Source: Tundrisphaera lichenicola (GTDB taxonomy: Bacteria; Planctomycetota; Planctomycetia; Isosphaerales; Isosphaeraceae). From it: DNA of 64,000 nt. The notes beneath the pieces are model-generated. The model did not search any database. It had not been told where the DNA came from and saw only the letters and a list, made by a program, of their open reading frames with translations. Both the position numbers and the translations under genes were made by a program. Positions within the stretch are counted from its first letter, which is position 1; the number at the start of each line of letters is the position of its first letter. Location of the stretch: assembly GCF_051175385.1 (NCBI RefSeq), contig NZ_CP195106.1:5394001-5458000 (forward strand), in the 5' to 3' direction. Positions 1-9,353 of this stretch are shown piece after piece.

Positions 1-193
1 CGCGAGTCAGGTCGAGACCAACTTTGCGGATCAGGACCGCCTGCTTCCCCGTGCCGACATCGACCTTGCAGGCGTTGTAAGCCAGGAGGGCCAGGATGGG
101 GATGCCGATCAAGGACACCGCGGCGAGAATTCGGAGGTCGAACTGTCGAGGGGGACGCGGTCGACCCTCGTTTCTGGGTGCAAAACCACTCAT
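1..193 (-). CDS. SPFH/band-7 domain membrane protein, N-terminus only
   Basis: Partial: the gene runs off the left edge and only about 64 N-terminal residues are visible. A strong ribosome site (GGAGGAG about 9 nt upstream) supports the ATG at 193. A basic N-terminus is followed by one hydrophobic segment (residues about 26-42), then KVDVGTGKQAVLIRK, which resembles the start of SPFH (stomatin/prohibitin) proteins just after their membrane anchor. Known members oligomerise on the inner membrane and scaffold proteases or lipids. The family call rests on this short stretch and on remembered planctomycete homologues; the SPFH fold itself lies outside the window. Confidence 0.5.
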   Translation of the reverse strand, partial: MSGFAPRNEGRPRPPRQFDLRILAAVSLIGIPILALLAYNACKVDVGTGKQAVLIRKVGLDLTR

Positions 194-386
194 GGGAATT
201 GGGCTCCTCCGTCGGGGCCTCGAAGCGATCGAGCTTCACGCTCGTAAGTCACCGATGCGCCGAGATATTCGCGGGTCGGATCGGGATATTTTAACGCGCC
301 GTCGGAGCGATGGCCGTCGACTTGTCCAGATCGGTCGATTTGGGCAGTCGTCGGGATCGTGAGAAAGATGAGTTATTAGGGCGCGC

Positions 387-411
387 GAAAACGCCCCGGA
401 GGGCCGGGGCG
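387..411 (-). terminator. Intrinsic terminator after the 29-residue basic protein
   Basis: An 8-bp perfect GC stem (CGCCCCGG with CCGGGGCG, 4-nt loop) is followed on the minus strand by TTTT. It lies about 75 nt past the stop of the small basic gene and would end its transcript before the SPFH gene. Confidence 0.7.
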
Positions 412-484
412 TAGTTGGTTCGATTGAAATGGTCGAGGGCTCCCCGCCAATCCGCGGAGGAGACGATCACGCTCAGGCGTTCGC

Positions 485-574
485 TTATTTCTTGCGATGG
501 CGGATCTTGCTCCGCATCCGGCGCTTCTTGCGACCCACCTTTCGGCGACCCTTTCCACGGCGGCGACTGGCCAT
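485..574 (-). CDS. 29-residue basic protein, AURKAIP1/COX24-like
   Basis: Reading the minus strand from the ATG at 574 gives MASRRRGKGRRKVGRKKRR and ten more residues ending RHRKK, then TAA. Over half of the residues are Arg or Lys and there are no acidic residues. AGGAG sits 7 nt before the ATG and an intrinsic terminator follows, so this is a complete transcription unit too short for most gene callers. The pattern of Lys/Arg runs around a Met-Arg core resembles the small ribosome-associated AURKAIP1/COX24 family, so a ribosomal accessory role is inferred. It could instead be another nucleic-acid-binding peptide. Confidence 0.7.
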   Translation of the reverse strand: MASRRRGKGRRKVGRKKRRMRSKIRHRKK

Positions 575-920
575 ACGATCTCCTGGTCAAGCGATTTGAA
601 GAGCCATCCGAGCGTTCACCAAGTCCTGCCCAGAACGCCTTGAAAGCGCGGGCGACTTGGGAAAGCTCCGAGTTTACCCGGATGACTCGATCGACTCAAG
701 GCCAGGGCACTTCAGATGTCCACGAATCGGAAATTCTCGTTCATCAAGGCCTCTCAAAGGCCTTCAATACCAAAAGGGCCTCTCCAATTCCCCAACTCGA
801 CCCGCAATTCATAAGCGAAAAAACGAAAAACGGTCGCTCAGCTCCGATCCTCGTCGAGGGATTCTTGGTAGGAGGGGATCCGGCAAGGCGAAACCTGTCA
901 ACTTGTTTAAGGCCTGAGGT
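575..920. other. Intergenic stretch, 346 bp
   Basis: No supported gene. It holds a 7-bp inverted repeat (AAGGCCT/AGGCCTT, 746-764) without a T-run, and presumably the promoter of the small basic gene on the minus strand. Confidence 0.4.
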
Positions 921-1354
921 TTAGGTAGCCGACGAGGTTCGGGAACTATCTGGTTTACTCGAACATTTTCTTAGCTTGTCGACCATTTCATGCACGTTGA
1001 TCGGCTTGAGGAAGACCCATTCCACACCCATCCGATCCGATTCATCGGGGTCGATATCCCAGCCGGTCATCAAGGAGATTCGAGGAGGCGGGACCAGGTT
1101 ACGGGCCGCGAGCACCACATCGCGACCATCAAAGTCGGGGAGTCGAAGATCGGTCACGACGAAATCGAAACCTACGTCATCTCGCAGGGCCGCGAATGCG
1201 GAAGTCGCGTCATTGACATCGACCACATCAAAACCCGCTACCGTCAATAGCCGAGATAATGCCTTACGGCCTGCCTCATGATCGTCCACCAAAAGAACAC
1301 GCCGACGTGGCAGAACGGCTTGGCTCACCATCGAAGGTGGGTCTTCTTCTACGA

Positions 1355-1358
<4 letters not shown>
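921..1358 (-). CDS. Single-domain response regulator
   Basis: 145 residues that are almost entirely a receiver (REC) domain. The acidic pair is D25/D26 in LLVDDHE, the predicted phospho-acceptor is D70 in VTDLRLPDFDG, the switch Thr is T98 in LMTG, and the conserved Lys is K118 in LKPI. There is no output domain, so it would act through protein contacts (CheY-like) or in a phosphorelay. Its ATG overlaps the stop of the upstream dehydrogenase gene by 4 bp (ATGA), indicating translational coupling. No histidine kinase lies beside it; the nearest are 15-20 kb away. Confidence 0.85.
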
Positions 1359-2308
<950 letters not shown>

Positions 2309-2618
2309 CTTCAACTCCGAGGATTGATGCCTACGTCACATCGAAAGGGTCGATCGACCTTTGAGTTCGAGAAACTAGTATTCCAACGTCCCATGATCAA
2401 ATTCAACCAGGACCATTTCGCTGATCTCAGTGCTCCGAGAGAAAATAAGGCAAAAGCAATTCCAACGACCAGCCCAGGAGAATAATTCGAGGCGCGGCCC
2501 GGATCAACCGTTAAGATGTCGGACTGTCTAGCGATGACGAGCGGCCGATTCGGGCATAATCGGCCCGAGAATCGGGTCGTTCCTTCGGGTCAATTCCGCC
2601 TTATTCTGGAGCTGGATC
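2309..2618. other. Divergent promoter region, 310 bp
   Basis: Lies between the start of the minus-strand dehydrogenase gene and the plus-strand DUF3500 gene. It is expected to carry both promoters; no near-consensus element stood out and no gene is supported. Confidence 0.4.
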
Positions 2619-3626
2619 ATGCATCGACTCAAACCGAGCCTGGCCCTGGCCGCCGCAGGAGTTATCGGAATCGCTCTCTGGGCTGGGGCTCGGGTCGACT
2701 CGACCGGCAACCAGATGACGGAATCCGCCTCCCGATTTCTCAAAGCACTCGATGATAATCAGAAGGGTCAGGCCACCTTCGGATTCGAAGATCCTGAACG
2801 CCTGAACTGGCACTTCATTCCCAGGCCCCGCAAAGGGCTTCCGATCAAATCCATGACACCTGCCCAGAGGGCCCTGGCGTTCGGATTGGTCCAAAGTGGC
2901 CTAGGGGGATCCGGGTTCCTGAAGGCGACGACGATCATGAGCCTGGAAGCCATCCTCAATGAGATGGAGCAAGGTAAAGGCCCGGTTCGCGACCCCGAAC
3001 TCTATTACCTTTCCATTTTCGGCACACCCTCGGAATCGGGTCGATGGGGCTGGAGGGTGGAAGGCCATCACCTTTCGCTCAACTTCACCCTGGAGGATGG
3101 GGCGATCGTCTCCGCCACGCCCGCGTTCTTCGGCTCGAACCCGGGAGAGGTCCGACAGGGCCCTCGTCAAGGTCTTCGGACCCTGGCCGATCTCGAAGAT
3201 CGGGCACTCCGGCTGCTCCAGGCATTGACCGAGGAGCAGAAGAAGATCGCAGTGACGGCCGACACGGCCCCGGCGGATGTTCGAGCCGCCAACCTCCCTC
3301 AGCCCCCGACGGACGCCGCCGAGGGGATCTCCTATGAACAGCTCGATTCGGATCAGAAGCCGATGCTTCAATCACTCGTCGAGGCTTACACGGCCGACAT
3401 GACGCCCGAGGTCGCCACCGCCTGGCTGAACGAGATCAAGAAGGCTGGCCCCGAGAACGTCCGATTCTCCTGGACTGGTGCTCCCGATCGGAACTCCGGG
3501 CACGCTTACAAAGTTCAGGGGCCGACCTTCCTGATCGAATTCAACAACACCCAGAACAACGCCAACCACGTCCACGCCGTCTGGCGGAACATGCTGGGCG
3601 ACTTCGCCTTGCCTCTCTCGAAGTGA
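2619..3626 (+). CDS. DUF3500 domain-containing exported protein
   Basis: 335 residues. An N-terminal hydrophobic segment (LALAAAGVIGIALWAGA) suggests a signal peptide or anchor. The rest matches the DUF3500 pattern as I recall it: a repeated alpha-helical N-part, YYLSIFGTP followed by WGWRVEGHHLSLNFT, and a C-terminal stretch FLIEFNNTQNNANHVHAVWR. The function is unknown; conserved His and Trp residues in the two motifs suggest ligand or metal binding. GGAG lies 7 nt before the ATG. It is a single gene, convergent with the large kinase gene. Confidence 0.8.
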   Translation: MHRLKPSLALAAAGVIGIALWAGARVDSTGNQMTESASRFLKALDDNQKGQATFGFEDPERLNWHFIPRPRKGLPIKSMTPAQRALAFGLVQSGLGGSGFLKATTIMSLEAILNEMEQGKGPVRDPELYYLSIFGTPSESGRWGWRVEGHHLSLNFTLEDGAIVSATPAFFGSNPGEVRQGPRQGLRTLADLEDRALRLLQALTEEQKKIAVTADTAPADVRAANLPQPPTDAAEGISYEQLDSDQKPMLQSLVEAYTADMTPEVATAWLNEIKKAGPENVRFSWTGAPDRNSGHAYKVQGPTFLIEFNNTQNNANHVHAVWRNMLGDFALPLSK

Positions 3627-3651
3627 GAAGGAAAGCGACGAACCGGAGACT

Positions 3652-6600
3652 TCAAGTATCCAGGATCTGGATGAAAGGCTCGGCCAGCCCCTCGACTTCG
3701 ACCTCGAAGATCGAGGGGACGAGCCTTCGATTCTCCAGGAGTGCCGCGACTCGGGGATCGGACGCGACGGATCGGGTCAAGACAACCTGCCCACCTTTCG
3801 CAAACCCGGTCAATCTCGAAGCGACTCGAACGGTGGTCCCGAAGTAGTCGAGGTGGTCATTCAACGTTGCGACCATCACCGATCCTCGGTGAATCCCCAC
3901 CCTTAGCTTCAAGACGCCGGTCATCTCGCCGATGGCGAGGTCGCTCGAGAGCGCGAGCCCCGCGCGAAGCGCCGCGGCGGGATCGGTGAAGGCGGAAACC
4001 GTACCTTCATGCACGGTCTTGATGAGCGCCCCACCTTCGAGCCGCACCCTCTCATCGATCCTTCGGAATTGCTCATGAATCATGGCGAATGCTCGCGCAT
4101 CGCCAAGCTCCGAGTAGAGGTCTCCAGACTGATCGAGATCCGTCACCATCAAGGTCACGGTCTCGAGGTTGATGAGCTGCCCGGCGGACAGGATTTCTCC
4201 GGGGAATAGCTCCCGGAACAATGCGAGCGATGACGCTCGAGCCGCGGTCAGGGCGTCGTCGCGAGGGGCGGTTCGTTCGACTCGGACCAACACCTCGCGG
4301 TCGGTGCTGTTCGCAAGCGCCAGGACTTGCCCCCCCGATCGGAGAGTTCGCGGCAGATCGGCGGTCGGACCTCGACCAAGGTCCAGGTCCCACCTTCGAA
4401 ATGCCGCAGCCGGCTCCACCCGGAAATCGATCGCGTAGGGTAACTGAGGGCCTCGGAGCTGGTATGTGCCGGGCTCGAGGACCAGATCGAGTGTGAGCCT
4501 CTCGTCGGCCGCTATACGGGCCTGCGCCGCAACATGAGGAGAGTGAGAGGGACTGCCCGCGCAATAAGTCCCGAGATCGGTCTCGCGAATCTCGGGGTGG
4601 ACCCGAAAGATTAACTCGACCGAATTGGCGAAGTCGAGGTCAAAGTCGAGGCGGCAAGCCTCGCAACTCCCGTGTTCCCGGAGATTTCGGAGGGTATCGA
4701 TCACCTGCGAGGGAATCCGGCAGACCGGGCAGAGGATATCCCAAAGCAAGACCAGGACCCCTTCCGCCGCCCCCCGAAGACAGGCTTCCACCACCGAGTC
4801 GGCATCGAGGCCGAGTCGACGAGCCATCGCAAGAGGCCGAATCCGTGCGACCTCCTGGTCCGGCGCGAGTTCGAGAAAGTCGCCAAGCCTCTCTACCACC
4901 TTGAGATCAGCCCCACGCTCTCCGAGCGAATCCAACCAAAGTTCGAGGCGACGTCGTCGCTCACCGGTGAGGGGTTCGGGAGGCTCGAACGGGTCGATGA
5001 TCGGATCTCGTCCCAGCTTTCCGGTCAAAGTCGCGTCGATCCGGCGATAGACCCGGTCGATCCCCTTTCGTCCCCTGGTCCCGATCTCGACCGCCGCGAG
5101 GGTCCGTCCGATCACCCCTCGAGGCTTCACCCGGACCTGATGGACGAGGTTCGTCCCCCCCCCCGAGCGGGGAGATAATTCGACCACGCTCACGAACCAC
5201 TCGAAGGGGCCTCGGTCGAATTCTCGGACCACTCCCATCCGTCTCCCTTCGATCCACTCGAAGGGATGCTCGCGCCAAGCGAAGTCGACGCCGGCCTTGC
5301 GAAATCGCCCCGATCGCTTCGAGCCCGAATCTCCCTCGGGCTCGTCCTCGAACCGGACAGAGTTCAGGCCGATGGCCCGATTGAACCGCTCGGTATTCGA
5401 GACCATCGGCCAGAGGGCTCGGGGGGTAGCTTCCATCTCCCATCGCCAGTCGTAGGTGAGGATCTCGCGAGGATCGCACTCGGGAAGTCTGGGATGGACC
5501 TCCAGTCCGGTAGGCTCGCCGCGGAGGAGTCGCTCCAGGTCCTGGAGCATCTCGCCGGAATCGGCATACCGGCGAGCGGCCTCCTTCGCCATGGCCTTGA
5601 AGACGATCGAGGTGACAGCATCGCTGGCCCTCGGATTGGCCATTTTCAGGTCGGGCACCGGCTCGGTCCGGTGCTTGGCCATGACGATCATGGGCGAGTC
5701 GCCGGTATACGGCGGGCGGCCCGCCAGCAATGAGTAGAGCGTGGCACCCATAGCATAGACGTCGGCGGGAGGTCCGATCTCGGGGTCGCCGGCGCACTGC
5801 TCGGGGCTCATATAAAGCGGTGTCCCGATAATTGCACCGGCGCGGGTCAAGACCAGCGATTCCGACTCGACGACATGCCGAGCAAGCCCGAAGTCGGACA
5901 GCTTCACCCGGAGCGGGCCAGTGGGCGTTTCCGAGTCGGACACGACCAGGATGTTTTCGGGCTTCACGTCTCTGTGAACGATCCCCCGCTCGTGGGCGAA
6001 GCCCAGGCCTCGGGCCACGTCCGCCAAGATCGCGAGTGCATCCTGCTCCGAGGTCGGTACCCGTTCCAGCATCCAGGCCGCCAGGTCTGTCCCCTGGACG
6101 AATTCGAGGGCCAGGTAGTGGATCCCCTCGTCCTCGTTGACCTCGATGAAATTGGTCACCCAGGGGTTATTGACCTCGGCCAGGAGGCGAGCTTCCTTGA
6201 GGAACCGCCGGAGCGAGTCGGGGCGACGGGCGATGGACGGATGGAGGACCTTGATCGCCACGATTGAGCCGTCTGAAAGATCCCGGGCTCGGAAGACCGT
6301 GCCCATCCCCCCCTGCCCTAGCGTTTCTAATAGTTTGAATCGGCCGAGTTGATCGCGATCGGTCCCCGGTCCCGGTTCGGAGGGCTCGGTCTCCTCATTG
6401 AAGATTCCCGTGACCGAGGTATCCCCGACAAATCCCGTCACGGCGAGCGCGGAGCGGGTCGCGACCAGGTCGGCGGCGAGTCTGGCCGCAACCGATTGCG
6501 AGGTCGGTCGTGCCGTAGGATCGGCGTTCAGCATTTGACGGATCAGCGAGGCCAAGTCGGGAGACGGCTCTGTAACAGCATCCGATGGGCCGTTGATCCC

Positions 6601-7182
6601 TCTGGAGAAAAGTAACCCTAAAACGAAAACATCGGTCGCCGCGTCCGGTTCGACTCCTCCCAACAGCTCCGGAGCAACCAGCTTGTCGACCTCGACCTCG
6701 GCAGAGTCGAATCCATCCACCAACAATCCCGACCAGTCCAGCGCGATTCGGCCATCCTCGCGGAGGAAGATCGTGGAAGGGCCGAGGCATCCATGGACCA
6801 GTCCGACTCGATGACCAGCCGCCAGGGCCTTGGCCAGTTCGATGGCCTGGGTGATCGAGTCGAGGCGATCGTAGCCGGATTCCGCCAGGCTCCGGCCTTC
6901 GAATCCCTCGCGGACCAGAGTCGGGGGGCTACCCTCGATATCCAGGAACAGGATTCGAGCCGCGGACGGATGCTCGATCAATCTGGCCCGCTGGAGCCTC
7001 CGCTGGATGGGGGGCCATCGAAGCGGATCGGCCCGGGCCCCTTCGAGGACGAGAACCTCGACCGAGGCCCCTCCTTCTCGATCCAGGGCGTGGTAACGAA
7101 CCCCATCTCGCCCCGCGCCGAGCTGGCTGATCAGTCTGAAGCGGCCAAAGCTCATGAGTGGACCATGTCGATGAAGAGACAT
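3652..7182 (-). CDS. Pseudokinase - Ser/Thr kinase - START-like - DUF5939 - class III cyclase-like fusion
   Basis: 1176 residues. Domain 1 (about 14-235) has a kinase fold but lacks HRD (VHGCLGPSTIF) and DFG (LDWSG), so it is a pseudokinase. Domain 2 (281-552) is an intact Ser/Thr kinase: GQGGMGTVF, K311 in VAIK, HRD 403-405, DFG 430-432, APE-like MSPEQ. Residues about 575-720 resemble an SRPBCC/START-like fold. Residues about 740-990 match DUF5939 with a zinc-ribbon (C818, C821, C840, C843). The C-terminus (about 1005-1176) is a class III nucleotidyl cyclase fold in which D1015 is kept but the usual Gly-Asp at 1058-1059 is His-Glu and the usual Asn at 1119 is Arg. It is probably a signal integrator with weak or no cyclase activity. 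Start uncertain: Met10 at 7155 is as good. Confidence 0.88.
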   Translation of the reverse strand: MSLHRHGPLMSFGRFRLISQLGAGRDGVRYHALDREGGASVEVLVLEGARADPLRWPPIQRRLQRARLIEHPSAARILFLDIEGSPPTLVREGFEGRSLAESGYDRLDSITQAIELAKALAAGHRVGLVHGCLGPSTIFLREDGRIALDWSGLLVDGFDSAEVEVDKLVAPELLGGVEPDAATDVFVLGLLFSRGINGPSDAVTEPSPDLASLIRQMLNADPTARPTSQSVAARLAADLVATRSALAVTGFVGDTSVTGIFNEETEPSEPGPGTDRDQLGRFKLLETLGQGGMGTVFRARDLSDGSIVAIKVLHPSIARRPDSLRRFLKEARLLAEVNNPWVTNFIEVNEDEGIHYLALEFVQGTDLAAWMLERVPTSEQDALAILADVARGLGFAHERGIVHRDVKPENILVVSDSETPTGPLRVKLSDFGLARHVVESESLVLTRAGAIIGTPLYMSPEQCAGDPEIGPPADVYAMGATLYSLLAGRPPYTGDSPMIVMAKHRTEPVPDLKMANPRASDAVTSIVFKAMAKEAARRYADSGEMLQDLERLLRGEPTGLEVHPRLPECDPREILTYDWRWEMEATPRALWPMVSNTERFNRAIGLNSVRFEDEPEGDSGSKRSGRFRKAGVDFAWREHPFEWIEGRRMGVVREFDRGPFEWFVSVVELSPRSGGGTNLVHQVRVKPRGVIGRTLAAVEIGTRGRKGIDRVYRRIDATLTGKLGRDPIIDPFEPPEPLTGERRRRLELWLDSLGERGADLKVVERLGDFLELAPDQEVARIRPLAMARRLGLDADSVVEACLRGAAEGVLVLLWDILCPVCRIPSQVIDTLRNLREHGSCEACRLDFDLDFANSVELIFRVHPEIRETDLGTYCAGSPSHSPHVAAQARIAADERLTLDLVLEPGTYQLRGPQLPYAIDFRVEPAAAFRRWDLDLGRGPTADLPRTLRSGGQVLALANSTDREVLVRVERTAPRDDALTAARASSLALFRELFPGEILSAGQLINLETVTLMVTDLDQSGDLYSELGDARAFAMIHEQFRRIDERVRLEGGALIKTVHEGTVSAFTDPAAALRAGLALSSDLAIGEMTGVLKLRVGIHRGSVMVATLNDHLDYFGTTVRVASRLTGFAKGGQVVLTRSVASDPRVAALLENRRLVPSIFEVEVEGLAEPFIQILDT

Positions 7183-7314
7183 CCCGACGCGCGAGTGCTG
7201 GTCACGAATCCTGATCTGACTCCGTCGAGCTTAACGAACCGGAGGCCCAATCGCGATCGATTCCGTTACTCCTGGGTTAGTCCTGGCAATGACTTGCCCC
7301 ATCCAAGTGCCCGC

Positions 7315-8652
7315 TCAACCTTTCCGTTCAATCTTGACGGATTGCGTTGTGTCCTTGGGTGAGGGCTCGACCCGGATGGTCCGGATCCGGGTAGGGTCAG
7401 CCCGGACGACCGTCAACCGATGATGAGACAGGCTCACGGAATCTCCGACCTTGGCGAGCCTGCCGAGGATGTCGAGGATCAATCCGCCGGCGGTTTCCGC
7501 GTCGGTCTCGGGGAGCTCGATCCCGCAGGCATCCGCCAAAACATCGAGCGGGCAGGTCGCGTCGACTTCGAAGTTCCCCTTCTCTATTTCGGTGATCAAC
7601 GGAGTCTCACGGTCGAATTCGTCCTGAATCTCCCCGACGAGTTCCTCCAGTACATTCTCCAGGCTGACCATCCCGACCACTCCTCCATATTCGTCGAGGA
7701 GCATGGCCAGGTGGACCCGGTTCTTCTGGAATTCGTTGAGGAGTTGATCGAGCCGGAGCGAGTCCGGCAAGAATGGCACCGTTCGGGCATACTTCCGGAG
7801 GTCGGGGCGATTACCCGCGCCTCCGCTGGCCCGGAAAAGATCCTTGACGTGGATCATGCCGATCACGGTCGTCAGGTCGCTCTCGCAGAGCGGATACCGC
7901 GTGTGCCCCGCCTGTCGAGCAACCCTCAAATTATCTTCGAGAGGCCTGGAGAGGCTGAGGTACACGATATCGGGCCTGGGGACCATGACCCTCCGGGCGG
8001 TCTTCTGCTCCAGGTTGAGGACGTTCTCGATCATCTTCCGCTCGCTCCGCGAGAGATGACCTCCGTCTACGCTTTCGGCCACGATATGCCGAAGTTCCTC
8101 TTCGGTGTGGGCCACCTCGGCGTGGTCGGATCGGCCCAGTCCGATCGCCCAGAGCGTCATGTTGCTCGCGTTGTTGAGCAGCCAGATGACCGGGAAGAAG
8201 ACGTAATAGAACGCGATCAGGACGGGGGCCGTCACCAGAGCGATGGTCTTGGCCGATCGGATCGCCAGGCTCTTGGGGGCCTGCTCGCCGAGGGCCATGT
8301 GCAGGAACGTGACCGTCGAGAACGCCAGCAACCACGGAAGCGTCAACGCGCCGACGTGCCATGCCTCTCCGACAAACCCGAACGACTTCAGGAGCGGTTC
8401 GAACGACTCGACAACCTTATCGATCTCGTAACCCAGGGCCAGGCTGGCCACGGTGATCCCGAGCTGCGAGGCCGACAGATAGGCATCGAGATGGTCGAGC
8501 GACCGGCTGGTCAGCTTGGCCGCCCAGTTCCCCTTCTCCACCAACTGGTCGATCTGGCTGGTCCGGACTTTGACCAGGGCGAACTCGGCGGCAACAAAAA
8601 AACCGTTAACGAAGATCAGGCCGGCGATGACCAGAAACTGGGAGACGTCCAT
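7315..8652 (-). CDS. CNNM/CorC-family transporter (hemolysin-related)
   Basis: 445 residues from the ATG at 8652 (MDVSQFLVIAG). An N-terminal DUF21/CNNM membrane domain carries the typical VAAEFALVKVRTSQID motif and about four hydrophobic segments. It is followed by a CBS pair (around VMVPRPDI to MIHVKDLF and HLAMLLDEYGGVVG) and a C-terminal CorC/HlyC domain (DVLADACGIELPE). Such proteins handle Mg2+ or other divalent cations at the inner membrane. The reading frame stays open 138 codons further upstream through a 24-bp repeat array, but the CNNM fold begins at 8652, so the upstream extension is judged untranslated leader. Confidence 0.85.
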   Translation of the reverse strand: MDVSQFLVIAGLIFVNGFFVAAEFALVKVRTSQIDQLVEKGNWAAKLTSRSLDHLDAYLSASQLGITVASLALGYEIDKVVESFEPLLKSFGFVGEAWHVGALTLPWLLAFSTVTFLHMALGEQAPKSLAIRSAKTIALVTAPVLIAFYYVFFPVIWLLNNASNMTLWAIGLGRSDHAEVAHTEEELRHIVAESVDGGHLSRSERKMIENVLNLEQKTARRVMVPRPDIVYLSLSRPLEDNLRVARQAGHTRYPLCESDLTTVIGMIHVKDLFRASGGAGNRPDLRKYARTVPFLPDSLRLDQLLNEFQKNRVHLAMLLDEYGGVVGMVSLENVLEELVGEIQDEFDRETPLITEIEKGNFEVDATCPLDVLADACGIELPETDAETAGGLILDILGRLAKVGDSVSLSHHRLTVVRADPTRIRTIRVEPSPKDTTQSVKIERKG

Positions 8653-8825
8653 GAGGCGGGGCGTCCGATCGGGAGTGAGGCAAGGAGGGCCGCTCGACGG
8701 GAAGTGGATCCGGCCACCGCGATCATCCCCGGGCTTGTGAGAAATATAACCGAACCGGATGGACGCCGCACTTCGAAAATCGAGGACCTTCCCCCCGCCG
8801 GTATAGTCGGAGAATCCAGACCGGA

Positions 8826-9041
8826 CAATGGGTTCGTTCCGTCGGGCCTCAATGGGTTCGTTCCGGCAAGCGACAATGGGTTCGTTCCATCGAGCGACAA
8901 TGGGTTCGTTCCGCCAACCAACATTGGCTTCGTTCCGCCAACCAACATTGGCTTCGTTCCGCCAACCAACATTGGCTTCGTTCCGTCGAGCGACAATGGG
9001 TTCGTTCCGTCGAGCGACAATGGGTTCGTTCCGTAGCTCGA
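8826..9041. repeat. Nine tandem 24-bp repeats
   Basis: Nine consecutive units of exactly 24 bp. Each holds the constant octamer TTCGTTCC and a 16-bp variable part. Three adjacent units have GCCAACCAACATTGGC as the variable part, which contains the inverted repeat GCCAA/TTGGC; the others have variants of GTCGAGCGACAATGGG. Since 24 is a multiple of three and the unit has no stops, several frames on both strands stay open, giving spurious repeat peptides. The array sits 174 bp upstream of the CNNM gene start. The rest of the gap (8653-8825 and 9042-9353) shows no gene. Confidence 0.95.
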
Positions 9042-9353
9042 ACTCACCTCCCGTTTCTGAAATCATGCCTGGGCTATTCCTGGTTTCGGGAATCGTATCG
9101 AAGATCGACTGCGGAAGAGGCGCGGTGAATCGAACGAATTACCTTCCTCGATAAGATCGATTCTTCAAGGAACGGGTAGCCTCCTATTTCGCCGGATTCT
9201 CGACGATTGGGCCGCGAACCGGCCGAGAGGGGTGGATCATTCGCGACCCGGAGTGGCGACGCGAGCGATAAACTCGATGGCCGGTTGCCTCGTCCCGGAT
9301 AAGCTGGACGAGCATCCATCGCACCAACAACCCCAATGCCACGGAGCCGACCT

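Noticed and set aside
746..764. 7-bp inverted repeat as terminator of the response regulator gene
   Set aside because: No T-run follows on either strand and it lies 155 bp past the stop.
7420..9036. 538-codon open frame on the plus strand opposite the CNNM gene
   Set aside because: It mirrors a well-supported gene and the repeat array; composition is typical of an antisense shadow in high-GC DNA.
8826..9041. CRISPR array
   Set aside because: The constant part is only 8 bp, spacers are 16 bp and mostly identical, and no cas genes are near.
8828..9154. Plus-strand 108-codon frame of MGSFRRAT-type repeats
   Set aside because: Arises from the 24-bp repeat having no stops; other frames give equally regular peptides, so coding is not supported.
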